Shown: positions 52,446 to 61,759, counted from the stretch's first letter. The stretch: DNA of 64,000 nucleotides from Fodinibius salipaludis (GCF_002287075.1 NZ_NSKE01000005.1:62001-126000); one strand, 5' to 3'. Translations and numbers: made by a program. The notes: generated by a model from the sequence alone, not told the origin.

Positions 52446-53435
52446 TTACCATCTATAGGCACAAGCTCCAAAATGGAGCCCGCCGCCTGATCCCACAAAT
52501 ACTAAAATATCACCTTTTGAAACTGAATCACTTCGAAGCGCCTTATCAAACACCATCGGTATAGCCGCAGAACCCGTATAGCCAAACTTGTCCATAATAG
52601 TCGGGGCCGTCTCACGCTTCAAGGAGAGATTATCCATCGTCTCCCAAATCTGGTTGATGTTAATTTGTGTCATATAAGCTCCGGCAATATCATCGGTATT
52701 AAAGTCTCCTTTTTCAGCTACCGTACGAATCATATCCGTCCACACCTGTGGATTAATTTCTTTGGGAAATTTTTCAACAAACTGTAGACACTGAATATCA
52801 CCTTGCGATTCACTTCGGGCGGCGGGAGCAGCTGCTCCACCACCATAGATGCCCATGTGTTTATAGTATTCCGGTTTGGTTCGTAAATCGGAAGCTAAAA
52901 ATCCTTCTTCCTTATTTTCGGCAGGCTCCAAAATCACTGCACCGGCTCCATCTGCAAACAACGTAACCGTCTTTTTGTCATTGAGATCCAAAAATCGGCT
53001 CATGCCATAGGCCCCAATCACCATTACTTTTTGATAAACTGAATCGGTTACCATCATACTGTTAGCCAGCGTCAAAGCCGTAGGAAAGCCGGCACAGGCG
53101 GTATTCGTATCCATCGAGGTAGCCTTACTTAACCCTAATTTCTGCTGCACTACTGATGCAGTCGAAGGTGAAATAAAATCGGGCGTATCGGTTGCAATAA
53201 TCAACAGATCGATATCCTCTTTCTCGAGTCCTGCCATTTCCAGTGCCGCTTTTCCCGCTTCTACGCACAAGTCACTGGTGGACTGATCTTCTTCCATCCA
53301 TCGACGCTCGCGGATCGTCAGGTTTTCGCGGAGCCAGGTATCCACATCTTCACCCAGCTGCTCATTAAACCACTCATTTTTGATAACCCGATCGGGGGCG
53401 TATGAACCACTTGCTATAATTCTGGAATGCCTCAT
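52446..53435 (-). CDS. ketoacyl synthase III-like protein lacking catalytic His and Asn
   Basis: A 329-aa thiolase-fold protein of the FabH family. The nucleophile is C114 in NTACAGFPTAL. In FabH the other catalytic residues are His in PHQAN and Asn in GNT; here the aligned segments read MTQINI (Q257) and GYTGSAA (Y286). The terminal glycine loop VFVGSGGGLHFGACAY is normal. Without His/Asn, decarboxylation of malonyl-ACP is not expected. FabH relatives with changed triads carry out acyl transfer or condense acyl-CoA in special pathways. It overlaps the SDR gene by one base (TAATG) and was probably inherited as a unit with it. The family call is sure; the reaction is not. Confidence 0.88.
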   Translation of the reverse strand: MRHSRIIASGSYAPDRVIKNEWFNEQLGEDVDTWLRENLTIRERRWMEEDQSTSDLCVEAGKAALEMAGLEKEDIDLLIIATDTPDFISPSTASVVQQKLGLSKATSMDTNTACAGFPTALTLANSMMVTDSVYQKVMVIGAYGMSRFLDLNDKKTVTLFADGAGAVILEPAENKEEGFLASDLRTKPEYYKHMGIYGGGAAAPAARSESQGDIQCLQFVEKFPKEINPQVWTDMIRTVAEKGDFNTDDIAGAYMTQININQIWETMDNLSLKRETAPTIMDKFGYTGSAAIPMVFDKALRSDSVSKGDILVFVGSGGGLHFGACAYRW

Positions 53436-54178
53436 TAAAATACGAGTCCCCCATCCACTTGAAGTACCGTTCCGGTAATAAACGCTGCCTGCTCGGAAGC
53501 CAGAAAGACATACGCCGAAGCGATGTCTTCCGGTTTACCGAGGCGCCCCAAGGGCGTCTGCCCTTTCAATTCCTCTAATACCTTATCAGGAACAGTATCT
53601 ACCATGGGCGTTTCAATAAATCCGGGTGCCACTGCATTTACACGGACTCCTTTTCGCCCAAGTTCTCTAGCCCAAGTCTTGGTAAGACCGATCACACCAG
53701 ATTTTGTAGCTACGTAATTACTTTGTCCAAAATTACCATACACACCAACAACCGAACTTGCATTGAGAATAACACCTGATTCCTGCTCCCGCATTACTTC
53801 TGCGGCGGCTTTACCGCAATAGAATACGCCATTCAGATTTACATCAACAACCTGCTTCCATTCCTCAGGACTCATTTTCTTGAGCGTAGCATCGCGGGTT
53901 ATACCAGCATTATTGACCAAGATATCTAATTGTTCCCAGCGTTCCTGCAAATTATTCATTGCCTTTTTAACCGCTTCAAAATCAGTCACATCAACTTTTT
54001 CAAAGTGAACTTTATGCCCTTCATCGGTCCATTTCTTTACCAGCTTATCACCGGCATCTTTATCCATATCCCATAGCTCAACACTAGCTCCTCGATCCAA
54101 AAATTGCTGAGCCGTCTCGCGACCAATGCCACCGGCACCGCCCGTAATAAGTATTACCTTACCTTCAAAATCGTTCAT
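53435..54178 (-). CDS. short-chain dehydrogenase/reductase (FabG-like)
   Basis: A 247-aa classical SDR. The NAD(P) motif TGGAGGIG is at 12-19, NNAG at about 89-92, the active-site Ser at about 141 (NASSVVG), and the Tyr-Lys pair is Y155 and K159 (YVATK). The C-terminus, ITGTVLQVDGGLVF, is typical of FabG and PhaB, which reduce 3-oxoacyl-ACP or 3-oxoacyl-CoA. An Asp at the end of the second strand (LWDMDKD) hints at NADH rather than NADPH. It lies between the hydrolase (3-base gap) and the KAS III-like gene (1-base overlap), so it probably acts on the same intermediate. Confidence 0.92.
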   Translation of the reverse strand: MNDFEGKVILITGGAGGIGRETAQQFLDRGASVELWDMDKDAGDKLVKKWTDEGHKVHFEKVDVTDFEAVKKAMNNLQERWEQLDILVNNAGITRDATLKKMSPEEWKQVVDVNLNGVFYCGKAAAEVMREQESGVILNASSVVGVYGNFGQSNYVATKSGVIGLTKTWARELGRKGVRVNAVAPGFIETPMVDTVPDKVLEELKGQTPLGRLGKPEDIASAYVFLASEQAAFITGTVLQVDGGLVF

Positions 54179-54181
54179 AAT

Positions 54182-55138
54182 CTATTTGCTGTTTAAAAAA
54201 TTTAAAATCTCTTTGTTTACCATTTCCGGTTGCTCAAAATGCACAAAATGTCCGGCCTGATCGATTATCTTTAATTTGCTATTAGGCAACTGCTCATGTC
54301 CCGACTCTGCTACTTTTTTTGTTGTTAAATTACTGTGGAGCTGTCGGTTTGGGATCAGCATATCCTGCTTGCCAAAAATGATGAGCGAAGGGTGATTAAT
54401 ACGTGATAATTCCTCAAATACCGGGCCGTCCAACATTGCCTGCACCGATCCAGCATAGGCACGTGCATAACCGTCAAAATTTTCCGCCGATCGAATGGCC
54501 ACCCGATCTTCGATCATAAACTGTGCTTCCTTGGGAAAATCATAAAACGTTGCTTTAAACGTCTGACGGATAAGGGAATCTGGCGTAGCTTTAATAGATT
54601 GTGGCGTTACGAAATTACTCATCATTGCCCCTTCCTGCTCCGTAAAGGTTTCAAATCCGGCCGGGGCCAACAGTACGAGCCTGCTAATTTTATCCGGATA
54701 GTCTATCGCTGCCCACAATGCAATTTGACTACCCATGGAATGGCCTGCCCAAGTAGCTTTTTCAATTTCCAGTGAATCCTGCAAGTCAGCAACTGTTTTA
54801 GCAAAAGACGGAATGGAATAACTATCCACATCTTTGGATGACTTACCATATCCAGGTAGGTCCAATGCTATAACACGATATTTTTCTGACAACGCCGGTA
54901 TAGTTTGTTTCCACGCGGGAATATAACTGCCGAGTCCGTGAATCAGGATAATCGGCTCCCCTTTGCCTTTATCCATATAGGCAACTTTTTGCCCATCCTC
55001 CAACTGTTGATACTCGACGGAATACGGGTAATCCAGATCTGAAAACTGGTTGATCTGGGCCTGTATACTGCCAGTAGAGAAGACCAGCAACAGTATAAAT
55101 CCTACTAAAAAAACCGATATTCGCTTTCTTTCGTCCAT
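54182..55138 (-). CDS. exported alpha/beta hydrolase (operon gene 2)
   Basis: A 318-aa alpha/beta hydrolase with an N-terminal signal peptide (VFLVGFILLLVFSTGSIQAQ, about 9-28), so it acts in the periplasm. The oxyanion segment is IILIHGLGSYIPAW, the nucleophile elbow GHSMGSQ has Ser at about 133, the acid is in IIFGKQDMLIP and the catalytic His in DQAGHFVHFEQ. The fold fits esterases, lactonases and C-C hydrolases. It is the first enzyme gene after the regulator and is likely to process the compound imported by the TonB receptor before the inner-membrane symporter takes it up. Confidence 0.88.
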   Translation of the reverse strand: MDERKRISVFLVGFILLLVFSTGSIQAQINQFSDLDYPYSVEYQQLEDGQKVAYMDKGKGEPIILIHGLGSYIPAWKQTIPALSEKYRVIALDLPGYGKSSKDVDSYSIPSFAKTVADLQDSLEIEKATWAGHSMGSQIALWAAIDYPDKISRLVLLAPAGFETFTEQEGAMMSNFVTPQSIKATPDSLIRQTFKATFYDFPKEAQFMIEDRVAIRSAENFDGYARAYAGSVQAMLDGPVFEELSRINHPSLIIFGKQDMLIPNRQLHSNLTTKKVAESGHEQLPNSKLKIIDQAGHFVHFEQPEMVNKEILNFLNSK

Positions 55139-55194
55139 AGAAAATTAATTTATTAAATATTTGAAAAGTTCCAAACGTTAATTGATAAAAAAAA

Positions 55195-55680
55195 TTATTC
55201 CATTAGCTCCTGGTGCTTTTCTTCCCACGCTTCAACAAACTTTTTGTTGTACTCATCCATCAACTCGTAAAAAGATTTCATTAGCTTCATCTGCTTTTTA
55301 ATAAACTCAGCATCATCTGAATCCATCGATTGGGCCATGGAAAGATATTTTTCAGCAATCTCTATATTATCCTGCATCTTGTTTATCTGATTGGCATAAG
55401 CCTTGCCAAATATATCGTCCGCTGCCTGGTAATAATCCTTGCGATCACCCGGAATCCAAACCTTTTCAATCAGTCCGCGTTCCTTAAGCCGCCGGCAGAT
55501 CTGTGAAATAGGACCCTTACTCATTTCCAGTTGTTCAACAATATCATCCAGCGATTGTGGGTCTTTCGATATAATAAGAAGCCCTACAATGCGTCCCATC
55601 AATGGGTTTAAGCCAAAATTGCTATATCCCTCGGCAAAATCGGCTACAATCTGTTGAGTTAAATCTCTATTCTTTGCCAT
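55195..55680 (-). CDS. GbsR/MarR family regulator heading the operon
   Basis: A 161-aa winged-helix protein of the GbsR subgroup of MarR regulators. The HTH spans about 35-85 (LDDIVEQLEMSKGPISQICR; LKERGLIEKVWIPGDRKDYY), with a C-terminal helical dimerisation segment (FIKKQMKLMKSFYELMDEYN). GbsR proteins in Bacillus repress glycine-betaine synthesis and uptake; in Bacteroidota related proteins regulate diverse transport genes. As first gene of an eight-gene operon it probably controls that operon and itself. The upstream 407 bases contain TGAAACTT twice (55728-55735, 55757-55764), a possible binding site. Confidence 0.85.
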   Translation of the reverse strand: MAKNRDLTQQIVADFAEGYSNFGLNPLMGRIVGLLIISKDPQSLDDIVEQLEMSKGPISQICRRLKERGLIEKVWIPGDRKDYYQAADDIFGKAYANQINKMQDNIEIAEKYLSMAQSMDSDDAEFIKKQMKLMKSFYELMDEYNKKFVEAWEEKHQELME

Positions 55681-56087
55681 AAATATTTTGGTTATTACTG
55701 CTGCGCTAAAATTGCTGTACTATAATTTGAAACTTTTGAAATATTTGCAAACAAAATGAAACTTATTTTTGAATATAAAAATTCTCGGACCTATTTAGGC
55801 ATGGATTTGCCCATAATCTGGGTACACGACCTTTAATGTATCAGTAGCTACAAATCGACGATTAAAAGTAGTAAATCGGAGTTGATAATGTACAAAATAG
55901 ACATTAGAAAGATCTTGTTGCCAACAAATTACAACACTTGTCCCGTTACATTAGCACTGTCATATATTCCACAAGACAGGTCATTTAACATATACTTCAT
56001 TTCTAAATTAGAATATTACTATATGGGTTTTGATTTTTAAGACATATAATACTATATAAGTAGTACTCGATAAGAAATTTATCCAGT
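55681..56087. promoter_or_regulatory. divergent region between the GbsR operon and the TlpA-like gene
   Basis: 407 bases without a gene. Two direct copies of TGAAACTT (55728-55735 and 55757-55764, 29 bases apart) lie about 50-85 bases upstream of the GbsR start and are candidates for an operator. No TAnnTTTG promoter was identified on either strand. Nothing else was recognised. Confidence 0.4.
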
Positions 56088-57722
56088 ATGAAATTATTTG
56101 TGTTTCTTTTACTTGGGATCTTATCCAATTTAACGTCTGCTGCATCTCATCAACCGGTATCCGACAGCGTTACCGTAACCTTTGAAGTAGCTGTACCGGA
56201 GACCACCCCGGAGGACGCCACTATCTTTGGGGCGGGATCACTCAACAGCTGGGATCCGGGCAATCAGGGAAAAGGATTTGGGCAAAAAGAATATGCTCAG
56301 CCACTGACATATCGCGAGGGCAGCTGGACCACCAGTATAACAGCTCCCAAAAACAGTGAAGAATCCTACAAATATACTCGCGGCTCGATTTACAGTGCAG
56401 AGGAACGCGCTGACTACACCTATCGCCCCACTCGAAAAGTAGTATTTAATCAGACTAAAACTGTCAGAGATACGGTTGAAGCCTGGCATGATATCCCACC
56501 AAAGTCACTGACGCAAAACTGGCCGCATCTTAAACTAAAAGAGGCAGATATCACTATAATGTCTGATGACCATCTGATGGATGGCATAGGTACAGTTTTA
56601 TATGACAAAGCAACCGGCACTCAATTTTATGATTTCAATAAAAATGCCACACAAGTTAAAGAGATACCCGATAATTTTTACGATGCCACCTATTATTACC
56701 AGAAGGTTTCAGCTACTACTGATGATCTCCAGCTCATTTCTGCAGCAAAAACAGCCCCCGAAGGTCCGTGGAATATCTTTGTTGATCAGAACGGTGATAA
56801 AAAAATCTCAAAAGAGGAAAAAGTATTCACCATCAGTAATGATGAAGAAAAGTACGAATGGTCGGGAAAAATTCCGGTTAAAGAAATAAAAAATAACAAC
56901 ACGATTATCGACTCGGTTACTTTTTCTCTTCAATATGCCCCTGATTTACCCAGAGGATACACTTCCAGTCCTGGTACTAATGCACCCGACCTTACCTTTG
57001 AATTACCACTCAAAAATCGCCGGGCAACTTATAATGATCAAATATTTTATGTTTCTACCCTATATTTCATTCCATTTAGTAGTCATAATCAGGTGCTCAT
57101 CGACCGCAACCAAAACGACACCTTGGAAGTTGGTTCCGGCTCCAATGAAGTGTACAGTAGTGATCTTAGTCAAATGCGCAGGAAACAGAAGTTTTTCAGT
57201 TATCCATCTTTTGAACTTGGAGAAAACAGCTGGCAAGTTGCCAATATTGAACCCCACGGAGAATGGATTCGCTTGCGTCCTGCACCAAATAAAAGTGCAA
57301 AAAAGAAGATTGCGGACGGACAACCGGCTCCTGACTGGCAAGCAACTGCTGTCACAGGTAAAATACTCAGCTCAGAGAATCTGCGGGGAAAATATATCCT
57401 TTTAGATTTCTGGGGTAGCTGGTGCGGACCGTGTATCCAAGAAATCCCATTGCTGAAGAAAACCTATCAACAATTTAAAGATCAAAATTTTGAGATGATT
57501 GGTTTTGCCTATCAAAGTCGCGAATCACTGGATAAAGCATTGGAAAAATATCAGTTACCATGGCCGCAGATTACGGATGAAAAAGGAAAATGCAGCTCAA
57601 AATTTCTGGTTCGCGGATACCCCACACATTACCTCATCGGTCCGGACGGAAAAGTTTTGGAAAAAGGAAGTAGCCTATCCGGCCAAGAACTCATTCCAAC
57701 GATCGAACAATATTTGAAGTAG
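56088..57722 (+). CDS. large TlpA-family thioredoxin-like protein
   Basis: A 544-aa exported protein. A signal peptide (residues 1-19) is followed by a beta-sandwich-like domain resembling carbohydrate-binding starch modules (VTVTFEVAVPETTPED; DATIFGAGSLNSWDPG), a long region of unknown fold, and a C-terminal TlpA/ResA-like thioredoxin domain from about 405 (PAPDWQATAVTGKILS). The redox motif WCGPC lies at about 445-449. VRGYPTHYLIGPDG has the cis-proline segment. It probably reduces disulfides or cytochrome c precursors in the periplasm. The N-terminal half is unusual for the family, whose common members have 150-400 residues. It is monocistronic. Confidence 0.85.
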   Translation: MKLFVFLLLGILSNLTSAASHQPVSDSVTVTFEVAVPETTPEDATIFGAGSLNSWDPGNQGKGFGQKEYAQPLTYREGSWTTSITAPKNSEESYKYTRGSIYSAEERADYTYRPTRKVVFNQTKTVRDTVEAWHDIPPKSLTQNWPHLKLKEADITIMSDDHLMDGIGTVLYDKATGTQFYDFNKNATQVKEIPDNFYDATYYYQKVSATTDDLQLISAAKTAPEGPWNIFVDQNGDKKISKEEKVFTISNDEEKYEWSGKIPVKEIKNNNTIIDSVTFSLQYAPDLPRGYTSSPGTNAPDLTFELPLKNRRATYNDQIFYVSTLYFIPFSSHNQVLIDRNQNDTLEVGSGSNEVYSSDLSQMRRKQKFFSYPSFELGENSWQVANIEPHGEWIRLRPAPNKSAKKKIADGQPAPDWQATAVTGKILSSENLRGKYILLDFWGSWCGPCIQEIPLLKKTYQQFKDQNFEMIGFAYQSRESLDKALEKYQLPWPQITDEKGKCSSKFLVRGYPTHYLIGPDGKVLEKGSSLSGQELIPTIEQYLK

Positions 57723-58037
57723 CAATTAAATCACATCGGAACAAACGTAATCGATTTCGCCAATAATATCTATATTTTCCCCATTCGAGAAAACATAGAT
57801 TTCTCATTTCGTTACACTCTATTCGAAATGAGAATTAGGTGGAAAGTATGAGCTCAGAAATCGACCAGCCAAACAGAGCAATTTAATAACAACAACTACT
57901 CTGACTGTCATCTCGACCGTCAGGGAGAGATCTTTGTTTGGATAAAAATTTCTTCTCGAGTACTCGGAATCGGAACTCGTTTCAGAATTACAGAAACTAA
58001 AAACCGAGATAAATATCGCTCTACTTCTCGGATCGGA
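57723..58037. repeat. intergenic region with palindromic repeat-like elements
   Basis: 315 bases without a gene. A perfect 11-bp inverted repeat lies at 57801-57811 and 57824-57834 (TTCTCATTTCG/CGAAATGAGAA, 12-base loop). At 57901-57980 there is a sequence of the type TGTCATCTCGACCG followed by GGGAGAGATCTTTG, which resembles the dispersed intergenic palindromes common in Bacteroidota. Only one copy is in the window. No T-rich terminator run is present. Confidence 0.45.
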
Positions 58038-60722
58038 TTAACTCCGCTTTTCAACCAGCTTTTTGAGCTCCGAAACCAGCATCAATGATTCGATGGGCGT
58101 CATCCGGTTGGGATCACATGCTTCAAGCTTATCAATGAGCTGCTCGGTATTGGGGTCGAGCTGCGCCTGAAACAGCGACGGCTGCGTAATTTGATCTTGT
58201 TTCTCCATCTCTTTGGCCGCTTTTTTAACGGCCGCTTTCTTTTTCTTGGCCCCATCTTCAAGCGTACCGTTGCTGTCGGTAAGATCTAAGCTGTGACTTT
58301 CAAGATTAGACAGAATTTCTTTGGCTCGCTCAATAACAATTGAGGGTAACCCAGCCATGTCAGCTACCTGAATTCCATAGCTGTGATCGGCACCGCCGCG
58401 AACCAGCTTACGCAGAAAGATCACCTTGTCATCGTGCTCTTTAACCGACACATTGTAGTTGACAATATGATCATACATGTTCTCGAGCTCGTTAAGCTCG
58501 TGATAGTGCGTGGCAAAAAGCGTTTTGGCTGCCACTGAAGGCTGATTATGCAAGTACTCCGCCAGCGCCCAGGCAATACTGAGTCCGTCAAACGTACTGG
58601 TTCCCCGCCCAACCTCATCCAGCAGGATCAGAGAATTGCGAGTAGCATTGTTAAGGATATTAGCAGCCTCATTCATCTCAACGAGGAACGTACTTTCTCC
58701 CGCAGCCAGATTATCCGACGCTCCCACACGTGTAAATATTTTATCTACTAATCCGATATGGGCTTCCTCGGCCGGAACAAAACAGCCGATTTGAGCCAGG
58801 AGTACTATCAAGCCGGTCTGGCGCAGGATGATACTCTTACCCGCCATATTGGGACCGGTAATAATCAGAATCTGCTCATCCTCATTTTCAGTATGAATAT
58901 CATTTGGGATAAACGGATCTCCCGGCGGCAGTGTTTTCTCTACTACCGGATGACGTCCTTTTGTAATATCAATTTTCTGATCGTCAGCAATAGCCGGCTT
59001 ACAGTAATTATTGTGATACGCCACTTCTGCAAAACTCTGCAGGCAATCGAGTTCGGCAACTGCTCGTGCCACTTGCTGAACATCCTCGGCAAACCCTGCT
59101 ATCTCAATACGCAACTCCTCAAAAAGATCATATTCTAAACCCTTACTCTGCTCTTCGGAGGATAAAATACGTTCTTCAACCTCTTTGAGCTCGGGTGTTA
59201 TATACCGCTCGGAATTCACCAGCGTCTGCTTACGAATAAAATGTTCGGGCACTTTTTCTGCATGGGTATTGGTTACCTCAATGTAATAGCCATACACTTT
59301 ATTGTAGCCGATTTTTAGTGAGTCAATGCCCGTTTCCTCGGCCAGCTCGTTTTTGATATCCGCTATATAGTCCTTGCCATTGCGGGCGATATTGCGAAGC
59401 TCATCCAACTCTTCATTGTAGCCATCCTTAAAAATATCCCCATCGCGCAGACTGGTAGGAGGATCTTCAACAATTGCTTCCTCGATCTTTTCCTGAACCT
59501 CGATAAGCAACTTCATGCGCTCCAGAATATCGTTGAGCAGATACTCATCGAGGTGATTAAACTGTGATTTTGTGATTGGCGTCTGTGCCAGGGAGTCTTT
59601 CAGCTTCACCAAATCACGGGGATTTGCACGTCCTACACAAATACGCGAAATGAGCCGCTCCAGGTCACCGACCTTTTCAAGCTCTTCGCGCACCTTTTCC
59701 CGCACATCGTGATTTACATTCAGTGATTCCACCGCATTCAAGCGAGCGCGAATGGGCTTCATCCGTTTTAGCGGACGCATAATCCACTTGCGCAGCATTC
59801 GTCCGCCCATAGCCGTAGCAGTGTCATCCAAAATAGAGATCAAGGTGCCCTCACTACTACCTCCTTCCTGAATCGTGGTGGTAAGCTCGAGGTTTCGTTT
59901 GGTCGAACCATCCAAAGACATGAAATCGTTGCTCTCAAACTTCTGAATACGCTTGATATGTCCCAGCGAAGCTTTCTGTGTTTCCTGGATATAATGCATC
60001 AGTGCGCCGGCTGCCACGTGGGCAACCTCCAAATCCTCAACACCAAAACCTTTGAGAGAATGCGTCTCAAAATGATCCGTCAGCAAATTATAACCGTATT
60101 CACCTTCGTAGACCCACTCCTCAATAAACGTCATGTTATAATCGAGCAGAAATTCGGGCACATTATTCTTAAGATTTTGAGACAACAACAGCTCCGCCGG
60201 AGCAATAGACTGCATCAGATCATCGAGCCGATCTTTGGGAACTTCACTTACCGAAAATTCTCCGGTAGAAACATCAGCAAAAGCGGCACCCGCAGTTTTT
60301 CCATCCCAATATACAGCCGCAGCATAATTATTCCGCTTGTGCTCCAACAGCTTTTCCGACATCGTTACACCCGGAGTTGTAATCTCAGTCACCTCGCGAT
60401 TCACGATCTTACGACCTGCCTCCTTAGCCTCGGATGGATTTTCCACCTGCTCACAAACGGCCACCCGATAACCTTTCTTTACTAACTTTGGCAAATAGGT
60501 ATCCAGCGCGTGATGAGGAAATCCTGCCATAGGAGTTTGATCACCCCCGTTATTACGCTTGGTCAGGGTTATGCCTAATTCTTTACTGACCAGCTCCGCA
60601 TCATCAGCAAAGCACTCATAAAAATCACCCACTCGAAAAAGCAATATAGCACCCTCATGTTCTTCCTTTATATGATGATACTGGCGCATCAGCGGGGTTA
60701 ACGACTTGGACTTGGTACTCAT
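58038..60722 (-). CDS. mutS: DNA mismatch repair protein MutS
   Basis: An 894-aa mismatch-recognition ATPase. The mismatch-binding Phe-Tyr-Glu is at residues 34-36 (RVGDFYECF). Connector, lever and clamp domains follow (LSSEEQSKGLEYDLFEELRI). The ATPase has Walker A GPNMAGKS at about 625-632, LILLDEVGRGTSTFDGLS (Walker B and signature) and ATHYHELNELE. The C-terminal tail includes a lysine-rich linker (KKKKAAVKKAAK) and the dimerisation segment. The length is normal. It is divergent from yihY and far from mutL, which is not in the window. Confidence 0.97.
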   Translation of the reverse strand: MSTKSKSLTPLMRQYHHIKEEHEGAILLFRVGDFYECFADDAELVSKELGITLTKRNNGGDQTPMAGFPHHALDTYLPKLVKKGYRVAVCEQVENPSEAKEAGRKIVNREVTEITTPGVTMSEKLLEHKRNNYAAAVYWDGKTAGAAFADVSTGEFSVSEVPKDRLDDLMQSIAPAELLLSQNLKNNVPEFLLDYNMTFIEEWVYEGEYGYNLLTDHFETHSLKGFGVEDLEVAHVAAGALMHYIQETQKASLGHIKRIQKFESNDFMSLDGSTKRNLELTTTIQEGGSSEGTLISILDDTATAMGGRMLRKWIMRPLKRMKPIRARLNAVESLNVNHDVREKVREELEKVGDLERLISRICVGRANPRDLVKLKDSLAQTPITKSQFNHLDEYLLNDILERMKLLIEVQEKIEEAIVEDPPTSLRDGDIFKDGYNEELDELRNIARNGKDYIADIKNELAEETGIDSLKIGYNKVYGYYIEVTNTHAEKVPEHFIRKQTLVNSERYITPELKEVEERILSSEEQSKGLEYDLFEELRIEIAGFAEDVQQVARAVAELDCLQSFAEVAYHNNYCKPAIADDQKIDITKGRHPVVEKTLPPGDPFIPNDIHTENEDEQILIITGPNMAGKSIILRQTGLIVLLAQIGCFVPAEEAHIGLVDKIFTRVGASDNLAAGESTFLVEMNEAANILNNATRNSLILLDEVGRGTSTFDGLSIAWALAEYLHNQPSVAAKTLFATHYHELNELENMYDHIVNYNVSVKEHDDKVIFLRKLVRGGADHSYGIQVADMAGLPSIVIERAKEILSNLESHSLDLTDSNGTLEDGAKKKKAAVKKAAKEMEKQDQITQPSLFQAQLDPNTEQLIDKLEACDPNRMTPIESLMLVSELKKLVEKRS

Positions 60723-60851
60723 TTACAAGCAGTGTTTTTGTGCTTAGAATTTAATTTTGTAAAGTTCGTTATCTTTTGATCAAATTAGAGTAGCAAAACA
60801 AAAGCGAACAATGTAACTTTCGTAAACTCATTAATCAGCATTTATTGATCA

Positions 60852-61757
60852 GTGCAGAAGTATAAGGATTTCTGGCGGCTCATCGTAAAATTGGCAAAAA
60901 AGAAAGATGTGTTTTTTAACGCCTCCGCCATCACATTTAATATCTTTATTTGTGCTATCCCATTTATACTGTTGATGATTTCGATCATCGGGTATATTCT
61001 CTCCTATGAAAAAGCATTTGCTGAAATATTACGCTATGGACGCGAGTTATTTCCAAGCTTTACCTACGAATCGCACAGCAGTGATGTATTTCGTGGAGCC
61101 GTAACGTTAGAAACCCTCCTTGAACCGCTTATCGGGGCGCGGCGTATCTTCGGTATTGTGGGTACCATTATCTTAGTCTTTTTCTCGCAGGGCTTTTTCC
61201 ATACGCTCAAGCACGTAGTCTTCGATATTTTCGAGATTGAAGATCGGCGCCACCCTATCCTCGAAATGGTCTATAACTTTTTTACTTTTGGTTTGGTTGG
61301 CGGAGCCTTCCTGTTCTTTAGCCTGGTTATTTCGCTGATTTCCCTGGTATCAATCGACAAGCTTGCACTCCCCTTTACCAATATCGTCTTTGAGATCGGC
61401 TGGATCTATGACTTTCTCAACTTCCTGATTCCCATTTTATTTACCCTCATCCTGTTTTTCATCATCTTTCGATATATCAGCGAAAAACGGATGAAACCGC
61501 AAGTAGCTTTACTGGCAGCAGTGGTTTATTCGGCCCTCTTCGAACTTGCCAAGATGGGAGTAGGGTACTACCTCGAGTATGCTTTAAGCTCCTATCGTTA
61601 TTTCTATCAAGGATATACGATTCTGGTTATTATTGGCATATGGGCCTTCTACTCAGCAGTTCTTTTCGTGGTTACCACCATTATTGCAAAATCATATCAG
61701 GAAGTATTTCTGGAGGATAAAAACATGCAAGAAAATCCTTATACTACGATTTCTTAA
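60852..61757 (+). CDS. YihY/BrkB family membrane protein
   Basis: A 301-aa integral membrane protein with about six spans (ASAITFNIFICAIPFILLMI; GGAFLFFSLVISLISLVSI; VLFVVTTIIAKSYQEVFL). The YihY/BrkB family (formerly called RNase BN) is of unsettled function; suggestions include transport or envelope roles. The start is a GTG at 60852, the first possible start and directly before the conserved WRLIVKLAKKKDVFF. The glycosylase gene begins 2 bases after its stop, so the two are probably co-transcribed. Confidence 0.9.
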   Translation: MQKYKDFWRLIVKLAKKKDVFFNASAITFNIFICAIPFILLMISIIGYILSYEKAFAEILRYGRELFPSFTYESHSSDVFRGAVTLETLLEPLIGARRIFGIVGTIILVFFSQGFFHTLKHVVFDIFEIEDRRHPILEMVYNFFTFGLVGGAFLFFSLVISLISLVSIDKLALPFTNIVFEIGWIYDFLNFLIPILFTLILFFIIFRYISEKRMKPQVALLAAVVYSALFELAKMGVGYYLEYALSSYRYFYQGYTILVIIGIWAFYSAVLFVVTTIIAKSYQEVFLEDKNMQENPYTTIS

Positions 61758-61759
61758 AT

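Noticed and set aside
48238-55138. OleABCD-type olefin or beta-lactone pathway
   Set aside because: The mix of KAS III-like, hydrolase, ligase and SDR is suggestive, but the SDR is a short FabG type rather than the extended OleD type, the ligase looks like a CoA ligase, and transport genes dominate.
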